From assembly GCA_900547005.1 (NCBI GenBank), contig URER01000053.1, positions 1-13,997 on the forward strand: DNA of 13,997 nucleotides, in the 5' to 3' direction. A model generated the notes under the pieces. That model made no database searches. It worked only from the letters and a program-made list of their open reading frames with translations, and was not told the origin of the DNA. Position 1 is the first letter of the stretch. Each line of letters starts with the position of its first letter. Source of the DNA: an uncultured Prevotella sp. (lineage in GTDB: Bacteria > Bacteroidota > Bacteroidia > Bacteroidales > Bacteroidaceae). Shown here in pieces: positions 1 through 4,800 of the stretch. The position numbers and the translations under genes are program-made.

Positions 1-68
1 AACCTCAAAGCACTAAAAAAGAGGCTGCGCCGTAAAAACTTAATTAAGACACAGCACCTTTTATTTTG
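1..68. other. Intergenic edge, no gene seen
   Basis: No start codon with a plausible frame is visible. The stretch AAAAAAGAGGCTGCGCC (15-31) resembles the left arm of an A-flanked, T-tailed terminator, but no matching right arm follows it. The sequence then runs into the AT-rich 22-nt array. Confidence 0.4.
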
Positions 69-156
69 TATTCTTATCGTTCTTGAATTATATTCTTGTT
101 GTTTCAGATTTCTATTCTTATTGTTTCTAATTTCTATTCTTATAGAATAAAGCTAC
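69..156. repeat. Tandem array of 22-nt units starting TATTCTT
   Basis: Four units start at 69, 91, 113 and 135, each exactly 22 nt apart and each opening with TATTCTT. Units 2 and 3 also share GTTGTTTC or ATTGTTTC at unit positions 8-15 and end in ATTTC; unit 4 is recognisable only over its first 9 nt. TATTCT-TAT-AGAATA (135-149) forms a small inverted repeat at the last unit. The array lies just past the 3' end of the 63-aa gene on the minus strand, so it may be transcribed in its 3' region. 22 nt is not a multiple of 3 and no gene uses the array. Confidence 0.8.
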
Positions 157-173
157 GGATACTGTTTAGCTGT

Positions 174-365
174 TTAATATTTGCTTGCTTTCTTCAATAT
201 ATAATAATGTGTTATCACGCCCGCAATTATGAGAATGATTTCTATTGCGAGTACGGCGTTATAGTTGGTCCAGCCAAGAAGAAAGCTCACCACCATCATT
301 AATACGCCTGCATAAACCATGCCAAGCCCCAAAGAATTCTTGTATTTTTTCACTATCTGCCTCAT
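174..365 (-). CDS. Small two-helix membrane protein, 63 aa
   Basis: The protein starts with a basic stretch (MRQIVKKYKNS), followed by two hydrophobic segments at about residues 12-31 and 37-57 and a basic tail ending KKASKY. This is a typical small inner-membrane protein with both ends probably cytoplasmic. The motif NSLGLGMVYAGV is, as I recall it, characteristic of a small uncharacterised Bacteroidales membrane protein family found near rpsF; that is memory, not a search. It is transcribed away from rpsF. A promoter-like pair at 375-406 ends about 10 nt before the start codon, giving a very short leader. Function unknown. I regard it as real because of the clean membrane topology, the promoter and the absence of a competing frame. 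Confidence 0.65.
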   Translation of the reverse strand: MRQIVKKYKNSLGLGMVYAGVLMMVVSFLLGWTNYNAVLAIEIILIIAGVITHYYILKKASKY

Positions 366-374
366 TTTCAGATG

Positions 375-406
375 CGAAAGTAATAAAAATATTTTGTCGG
401 GTCAAA
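375..406 (-). promoter_or_regulatory. Bacteroidota-type promoter for the 63-aa gene
   Basis: On the minus strand, TTTG (406-403) is followed after 20 nt by TACTTTCG (382-375), which matches the Bacteroidota TAnnTTTG element at all but one defined position. The predicted transcription start lies within a few bases of the ATG at 365. It overlaps the rpsF promoter on the other strand. Confidence 0.5.
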
Positions 407-423
407 AAAAAACAGTACTTTTG
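393..423 (+). promoter_or_regulatory. Promoter of the rpsF-rpsR-rplI operon
   Basis: TTTG at 393-396, a 19-nt spacer and TACTTTTG at 416-423 match the Bacteroidota primary sigma-factor consensus (TTTG, 19-21 nt, TAnnTTTG) exactly. Transcription would start at about 428-431 and leave a roughly 50-nt AT-rich leader before the rpsF ATG at 481. Confidence 0.75.
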
Positions 424-480
424 CACCGCATTTTGAAAAATAGTGCATTATTAACAAATTAATTAATCATTTTAAGTAGT

Positions 481-825
481 ATGAATCAATACGAAACCGT
501 TTTCATTTTGACTCCCGTTTTGTCTGATGAACAGATGAAGGAAACGGTCGCTAAATTCAAGACTCTGCTCACTGACAAAGGTGCCGAGATTCTGAATGAG
601 GAGACTTGGGGACTGAAGAAGATGGCTTATGCTATTCAGAAGAAGTCTACAGGTTTCTACTGTATGATGGAATTTAAGGCAGAGCCGTCTGTTATTAAAT
701 CTCTCGAAACAGGCTTCCGCCGCGATGAGAAAGTAATTCGTTTTATGACTGTTAAACTCGACAAGTATGCTGTTCAGTACGCAGAGAAGCGTCGCAACAA
801 ACTTGGCAAAAAAGAGGAGGCTTAA
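481..825 (+). CDS. rpsF: 30S ribosomal protein bS6
   Basis: bS6 binds the central domain of 16S rRNA as a heterodimer with bS18. The 114-aa product opens with MNQYETVFILTPVLSDEQ, the first beta strand of the S6 ferredoxin-like fold, and contains WGLKKMAYAIQKKSTGFY and the FRRDEKVIRFMTVK strand, all hallmark S6 segments. The length is usual for the family, apart from a short basic/acidic C-terminal tail (RRNKLGKKEEA). The next gene, encoding its partner bS18, starts 2 nt after the stop codon, the conserved arrangement. The start codon follows an AT-rich leader with no obvious Shine-Dalgarno sequence, as is common in Bacteroidota. Confidence 0.98.
   Translation: MNQYETVFILTPVLSDEQMKETVAKFKTLLTDKGAEILNEETWGLKKMAYAIQKKSTGFYCMMEFKAEPSVIKSLETGFRRDEKVIRFMTVKLDKYAVQYAEKRRNKLGKKEEA
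816..820 (+). promoter_or_regulatory. Strong Shine-Dalgarno of rpsR
   Basis: GGAGG inside the last codons of rpsF lies 7 nt before the rpsR ATG at 828. Good Shine-Dalgarno sequences are uncommon in this phylum. Part of the match is forced by the Lys-Glu-Glu-Ala codons of rpsF, but the spacing is ideal. Confidence 0.5.
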
Positions 826-827
826 TC

Positions 828-1100
828 ATGGCAGAGCAGAAAGTATCAGAAATCCGTTATTTGACAGCTCCTTCTATCGACACAAAGAAGAAGAAGTATT
901 GCCGTTTCAAGAAAAGCGGTATCAAATACATTGATTATAAGGATCCTGAGTTCCTTAAGAAGTTCCTCAACGAGCAGGGAAAGATTCTTCCTCGCCGTAT
1001 CACAGGAACATCTTTGAAGTATCAGCGTCGTGTGGCACAGGCTGTTAAGCGTGCTCGCCAAATCGCTTTGCTTCCTTATGTAACCGATATGATGAAATAA
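828..1100 (+). CDS. rpsR: 30S ribosomal protein bS18
   Basis: bS18 pairs with bS6 on the platform of the small ribosomal subunit. The 90-aa protein carries the family core: KKKYCRFKKSGIKYIDYKD, then LKKFLNEQGKILPRRITG and the basic helix LKYQRRVAQAVKRARQIALLPY. The length is normal. The N-terminal 20 residues (MAEQKVSEIRYLTAPSIDTK) form a moderate extension before the core. The gene is co-transcribed with rpsF (2-nt gap) and followed by a 107-nt structured spacer before rplI. Confidence 0.98.
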   Translation: MAEQKVSEIRYLTAPSIDTKKKKYCRFKKSGIKYIDYKDPEFLKKFLNEQGKILPRRITGTSLKYQRRVAQAVKRARQIALLPYVTDMMK

Positions 1101-1102
1101 AC

Positions 1103-1142
1103 ATAAGTTAATGAGTTGATAAGTTTAGAAGTGCATAAGTCT
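1103..1142. repeat. Five degenerate octads in the rpsR-rplI spacer
   Basis: The segment reads as five consecutive 8-mers: ATAAGTTA, ATGAGTTG, ATAAGTTT, AGAAGTGC, ATAAGTCT. All have the pattern A--AGT-- in register. It begins 2 nt after the rpsR stop codon. Confidence 0.6.
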
Positions 1143-1202
1143 ATTCTTTAAGAAATCGGCTGATGACTCAAAACTGAAAAGCTCAGAAACTCAAAAACTT
1201 AT
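1103..1202 (+). promoter_or_regulatory. Inverted repeat spanning the rpsR-rplI spacer
   Basis: ATAAGTTAATGAGTT (1103-1117) can pair with AACTCAAAAACTTAT (1188-1202) at 13 of 15 positions, closing the whole spacer as a long-loop stem whose right arm ends 5 nt before the rplI ATG. If formed in the mRNA it would sit over the rplI ribosome-binding region. It arises from the two opposite-sense AAGT/ACTT repeat blocks, so it may be a by-product of them. Confidence 0.35.
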
Positions 1203-1203
1203 A
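1167..1203. repeat. Degenerate 7-8-mer repeats before rplI
   Basis: ACTCAAA, ACTGAAA, AGCTCAGA and AACTCAAA run in tandem and end in AACTTATA. They are variants of one AACTnAAA word in the opposite sense to the octads at 1103-1142. Confidence 0.5.
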
Positions 1204-1207
1204 AGAT

Positions 1208-1747
1208 ATGGAATTAATACTTAAAGAAGATATTATCGGTCTTGGATACAAGAACGACATCGTAAATGTAAAGTCTGGTTACGGTCGCAACTACCTTATT
1301 CCAACAGGAAAGGCTGTTATCGCATCTGAATCAGCAAAGAAAGTACTCGCCGAGAACTTGAAGCAGCAGGCTAATAAACTCGCAGCTATTAAGGCTAAGG
1401 CTGAGGAGAAGGGCAATGCTCTTAACGGAACAGCTCTCACAATATCTGCAAAGGTATCAGTTACAGGCGTTCTTTACGGTTCTGTAACTGCTGCGACAGT
1501 GGCAGAGGAATTGGCAAAGAAGGGCTTCGATATCGACCGCAAGATTGTTACAATGAAGGACATCAAGAAGGTTGGTGAATATGAGGCTGTTGTTCACTTC
1601 CACAAAGAGGTTGAGGTAAAGGTTCCTGTAACTGTTGTTGCTGAGAATGCAGAAGTTATTGAGACTCCTAAGGATGAGGAAGCATCTGCAACAGAGGCTC
1701 CGGTAGCTGAGGAAGCTCCTGCTACTGAGGCTGCAACCGCAGAGTAA
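1208..1747 (+). CDS. rplI: 50S ribosomal protein bL9 with acidic tail
   Basis: bL9 binds domain V of 23S rRNA near the L1 stalk. The N-terminal domain begins MELILKEDIIGLGYKNDIV and continues VKSGYGRNYLIPTGKAV, the diagnostic L9 signature. A long Lys/Ala-rich helix (about residues 40-75) joins it to the C-terminal domain with LYGSVT and the DIDRKIV strand. The usual length is about 148 aa; this protein is 179 aa because roughly 31 residues rich in Glu, Ala, Thr and Pro follow the second domain (EVIETPKDEEASATEAPVAE and beyond). Such low-complexity acidic tails occur in some Bacteroidota L9 proteins. The gene is separated from rpsR by a 107-nt repeat spacer and ends the operon. Confidence 0.97.
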   Translation: MELILKEDIIGLGYKNDIVNVKSGYGRNYLIPTGKAVIASESAKKVLAENLKQQANKLAAIKAKAEEKGNALNGTALTISAKVSVTGVLYGSVTAATVAEELAKKGFDIDRKIVTMKDIKKVGEYEAVVHFHKEVEVKVPVTVVAENAEVIETPKDEEASATEAPVAEEAPATEAATAE

Positions 1748-1808
1748 TTTACTCAACTTGTCGCTTACTTACGAATATTTTCGCACTGTAAAGCAGCATT
1801 AAATAGGG

Positions 1809-1850
1809 AAAATCCCGATTGCATTAATTTGCTTTCGGGATTTTTTTCTT
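1809..1850 (+). terminator. Intrinsic terminator of the ribosomal operon
   Basis: AAAATCCCGA (1809-1818) pairs perfectly with TCGGGATTTT (1835-1844) around a 16-nt loop, and the T run continues to 1850. It lies about 60 nt after the rplI stop codon. Confidence 0.85.
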
Positions 1851-1885
1851 TTATTTTATGGCTTCTATTTATATGCAAACCAACT

Positions 1886-1923
1886 AAAAACGTTGAGCAT
1901 AGTCCTAACAACTATGCTCAACG
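1886..1923 (-). terminator. Intrinsic terminator of the amylase gene
   Basis: CGTTGAGCATAGT (1891-1903) and ACTATGCTCAACG (1911-1923) form a perfect 13-bp stem with a 7-nt loop. On the minus strand the stem is followed by TTTTTAG (1890-1884), so it terminates transcription from the amylase side. Two more small stems lie between it and the amylase stop codon: GGCGAA/TTCGCC at 1939-1964 and CACGA/TCGTG at 1964-1978. Confidence 0.85.
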
Positions 1924-1987
1924 TAATCGTTATATTGCGGCGAACCATATTGTAATATTTCGCCACGAAATTGTCGTGAAACGATGT

Positions 1988-3649
1988 TTACAGTTTTATT
2001 TTGTAGACACGTCCGTTGTTTGGCTCTATTTTTATAGGCAGGGCATAGTTGCTTTTCAATGTGAAAACCTGCTTGTTGCTACTCAATAAATCTTTTGATT
2101 CATAAACACCATCAGCGATGCTGAGGAAGTCAAAGGCGCGTTGAGGTATGTTTACGCTACATTCCACTGCTTCATCAGAGAAGTTGGCTGCTACAATCAG
2201 AAGTTCTTTGTTCTGTTTACGCAGGAAAGCATACACCTTCCTGTTTAATTCCGGGTTTGCATACATCAAGTCGTAGGTTGCTCCATTGCTTACCGCCTTC
2301 TCTTTGCAAGCAATGTTCAGGATGGTAGAGTAAACCTTTTCCAATTCCTTTTCATCCTTTTTCATGTTGCGGCGGTTGAAATATCCGCGGTTTATGGTGC
2401 TCACGGTCCAATAGTCGAAGATGGTAGTCCTGCCGTCGCGGCCGCTGAAACCTTCCTCGTCCATGCCCCGTTCGCCAAATTCCTGACCGGCATACAGCAT
2501 GAACGGATTCTGTTGGAGCAGCACGCTTACTATCAATCCGGGTATTCCCTTCTTCGCATTACCAGCAAACGGCTCGCTTGCTATGCGGTGTTCATCGTGG
2601 TTTTCGAGGAAATAGAGCATATTGTCGCGAATATCATCCGTAGCCTGCCACTGATACGTTATCTCTTTGGTATCGCGTCGGCCGCACATCACATCGCGCA
2701 CGCAGTCATACATACCCACTTTATCATACAGATAGTCGAAGCCTGCACCTATATAGTTGCGGTATTGCGACGGGTCATACACCTCACCGATAAACTTAAT
2801 CTCCGGATAACGGAATTTTACCTTGTCCGTTGCCCACGCCCAAAATGCCGCCGGCACCATCTCGGCCATATCGCAGCGGAACGCATCCACGCCCTTTGCT
2901 GCCCAAAACAGCAGTATCTCGGTCATCTTGTCCCATGTGTCGGGAATCGGATTGAAGTGCTCTGAGCGACCGCCCGCATCACAATAGTCAATTCCATAGT
3001 TCAGTTTAACCGTCTCATACCAATCGTTCATGCCCGGATGATTGTCGAAATGGTCGTTACCCGTTGCCTTTGCCGGACATTCCTTGTATGATTCATCCTC
3101 GCAATGGGGCAGGGCAGACGTGTCAAGAGCATTTCCCCAGCAGTAATAGAAGTTGTTTCGAGTGGAAAAGTGCATACTCGTGTCGTCATCCTCGCCGAGG
3201 TCTTTCACGCCTTCCGGCTTGCAAATAGAATGATATTCGCGTGCCACATGATTAGGAACAAAGTCCATCACCACTTTCATCCCCGCATTATGTGTGCGTT
3301 TTATTAAAGCCTCGAACTCTTCCATACGCTTGTCCACGTTCACGGCAATATCCGGGTCAACGTCATAATAATCCGTAATGGCGTATGGAGACCCGGCTTT
3401 TCCTTTTACCACGGTAGCGTTCTGATGCGGAATGCCGTATGCCGAGTAATCTGTTTGGGAGGCATGGCGCACGATGCCCGTGTACCAAATGTGTGTCGCG
3501 CCCAGCTCCTTTATGCGTTTCAGGGTGCGCGCGTCAAAGTCATTCATCTTGCCGCACCCGTTCTCCTCTATTGTTCCGTAGTACTTGCAAGTAGTGTTGC
3601 GGTTGCCAAATAGTCTTGTGAAAGTCTGGTAGATTATAATTTTCTCCAT
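1988..3649 (-). CDS. Alpha-amylase, GH13, cytoplasmic
   Basis: This enzyme hydrolyses alpha-1,4-glucosidic bonds. All four GH13 regions are visible in the 553-aa protein: region I VVMDFVPNH (Asp129, His134), region II GVDAFRCDM with nucleophile Asp260, region III KFIGEV with acid/base Glu289, and region IV FLENHDEHR with His351 and Asp352. A beta-rich C-terminal domain follows (about 460-553). The chosen start MEKIIIYQTFTR is typical of these enzymes; an in-frame ATG 20 codons upstream adds a sequence unlike the family. No signal peptide is present, so it probably acts on imported maltodextrin or stored glycogen rather than as a SusA-like periplasmic amylase. No promoter is recognisable in the 145 nt after fabD, so read-through from fabD is possible. 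The exact substrate is not predictable from this sequence. Confidence 0.92.
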   Translation of the reverse strand: MEKIIIYQTFTRLFGNRNTTCKYYGTIEENGCGKMNDFDARTLKRIKELGATHIWYTGIVRHASQTDYSAYGIPHQNATVVKGKAGSPYAITDYYDVDPDIAVNVDKRMEEFEALIKRTHNAGMKVVMDFVPNHVAREYHSICKPEGVKDLGEDDDTSMHFSTRNNFYYCWGNALDTSALPHCEDESYKECPAKATGNDHFDNHPGMNDWYETVKLNYGIDYCDAGGRSEHFNPIPDTWDKMTEILLFWAAKGVDAFRCDMAEMVPAAFWAWATDKVKFRYPEIKFIGEVYDPSQYRNYIGAGFDYLYDKVGMYDCVRDVMCGRRDTKEITYQWQATDDIRDNMLYFLENHDEHRIASEPFAGNAKKGIPGLIVSVLLQQNPFMLYAGQEFGERGMDEEGFSGRDGRTTIFDYWTVSTINRGYFNRRNMKKDEKELEKVYSTILNIACKEKAVSNGATYDLMYANPELNRKVYAFLRKQNKELLIVAANFSDEAVECSVNIPQRAFDFLSIADGVYESKDLLSSNKQVFTLKSNYALPIKIEPNNGRVYKIKL

Positions 3650-3682
3650 AATATGTTTGTTTAGGTATTTATTTCCTATAAA

Positions 3683-3736
3683 TAAAAAAGTACAGACTAT
3701 ACATATCACACGGAAATCCGATCCCTGTAATCTGTA
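3683..3736 (-). terminator. Weak possible terminator after fabD
   Basis: On the minus strand TACAGA (3736-3731) can pair with TCTGTA (3696-3691), enclosing a small CGGA/TCCG stem (3720-3711), and a T run follows (3688-3683 region). The long loop makes it unconvincing; it may only reduce read-through into the amylase gene. Confidence 0.25.
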
Positions 3737-3794
3737 TAATCCATACCCGAAAAAGTCTTCTCCTATTTATTCGCTTGCGCGTTGCGTTGGTTGC

Positions 3795-4682
3795 TTATGC
3801 GATACCGTGCGCATTCACATTCTTGTCGATGCGTCCAATCATGCCCTGAAGCACTTTACCCGGACCGCACTCTGTGAAGTCATCCGCACCATCGGCAATC
3901 ATGTTCTGCACAGAAGCCGTCCAGCGAACAGCACTTGTAAGCTGTGCGATAAGGTTAGCCTTGATGTCCGCAGGATTAGTGTAAGGCTTTGCGTCAACAT
4001 TCTGATATACAGGACATTTCGGCTCCTTAAACTCGGTGTTCTCGATAGCTGCCTGAAGCTCATCTTTTGCCGGTTGCATCAGCGGAGAGTGGAACGCACC
4101 GCCCACTTTCAGCGGCAGAGCACGCTTAGCTCCTGCTTCCTTCATCTTCTCGCAAGCGGCGTTGATAGCCTCAACGTTGCCAGAGATAACAAGCTGACCA
4201 GGGCAGTTGTAGTTTGCCGGAACAGCCACATTGTTCTCTGTGCTTGCTGCTGCGCAAAGCTCCTCAACCTTTTCATCTGGCAGGCCGATGATTGCAGCCA
4301 TTGTACCCGGAGCTGCCTCGCAAGCCTTCTGCATAGCCATAGCACGCGCATGAACAAGACGCAGACCGTCCTCGAAGCTCAACGCACCGGCTGCTACCAG
4401 TGCAGAGAACTCGCCGAGAGAGTGTCCGGCAACCATCTCAGGCTTGAAATCGTCGCCCATACAGAGTGCAGAAATCACGCTGTGCAGGAAAACAGCCGGC
4501 TGAGTAACCTTAGTCTGGCGCAAATCCTCGTCTGTTCCGTTGAACATAATATCGGTAATCTTGAAGCCGAGAACCTCATCGGCCTTGTCGAAAAGTTCTT
4601 TTGCGAGTGGGTTGTTCTCGTACAGGTCTTTGCCCATACCTACAAACTGTGCTCCCTGTCCGGGAAAAACAAATGCTTTCAT
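3795..4682 (-). CDS. fabD: Malonyl-CoA:ACP transacylase FabD
   Basis: FabD moves malonyl from CoA to acyl carrier protein, the entry step of fatty-acid elongation. The 295-aa protein begins MKAFVFPGQGAQFVGMG, the classical start with the GQGAQ oxyanion loop (8-12). It has the nucleophile motif GHSLGE (Ser88), the substrate-binding Arg113 region (HARAMAMQKA), the catalytic His198 in GGAFHS, and ECGPGKVL near 271-278. The start at 4682 is preferred to an ATG at 4751 because the family begins here and a promoter (4721-4752) lies between the two. The length is normal for the family. The amylase gene follows in the same direction; the PLD cassette ends 118 nt upstream. Confidence 0.97.
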   Translation of the reverse strand: MKAFVFPGQGAQFVGMGKDLYENNPLAKELFDKADEVLGFKITDIMFNGTDEDLRQTKVTQPAVFLHSVISALCMGDDFKPEMVAGHSLGEFSALVAAGALSFEDGLRLVHARAMAMQKACEAAPGTMAAIIGLPDEKVEELCAAASTENNVAVPANYNCPGQLVISGNVEAINAACEKMKEAGAKRALPLKVGGAFHSPLMQPAKDELQAAIENTEFKEPKCPVYQNVDAKPYTNPADIKANLIAQLTSAVRWTASVQNMIADGADDFTECGPGKVLQGMIGRIDKNVNAHGIA

Positions 4683-4720
4683 ATTTTTCTTAATAGCTTT
4701 ATTAATAATATTTGCGACTG

Positions 4721-4752
4721 CAAAGATACCAATTTTCTGCTGTTCCGACAAG
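4721..4752 (-). promoter_or_regulatory. Promoter of fabD
   Basis: On the minus strand, CTTG (4752-4749) is followed after 20 nt by TATCTTTG (4728-4721), a full TAnnTTTG match with a one-mismatch upstream box. The predicted start leaves about 30-35 nt of leader before the ATG at 4682, supporting the shorter FabD start. Confidence 0.6.
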
Positions 4753-4800
4753 TATTTGGCTGATTTTTAAGATAGTGGGACACGTGAAAGCGAAAGAGAA

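Noticed and set aside
15..31. Half of a terminator, AAAAAAGAGGCTGCGCC
   Set aside because: No complementary right arm follows within a usable distance, so no hairpin can be supported.
422..447. Possible S6:S18 autoregulatory leader: TGCAC / GTGCA stem with CCG in the loop
   Set aside because: The left arm overlaps the -7 element (416-423) and precedes the predicted transcription start (about 428-431), so it would not be in the mRNA.
1988..3649. SusA-type periplasmic amylase of a starch utilisation locus
   Set aside because: There is no signal peptide and no SusC/SusD or other polysaccharide-utilisation gene nearby.
3657..4763. Long plus-strand open frame opposite fabD
   Set aside because: It is antisense to a textbook FabD with all catalytic motifs, is Cys/His-rich in the way of shadow frames, and has no promoter or ribosome site.
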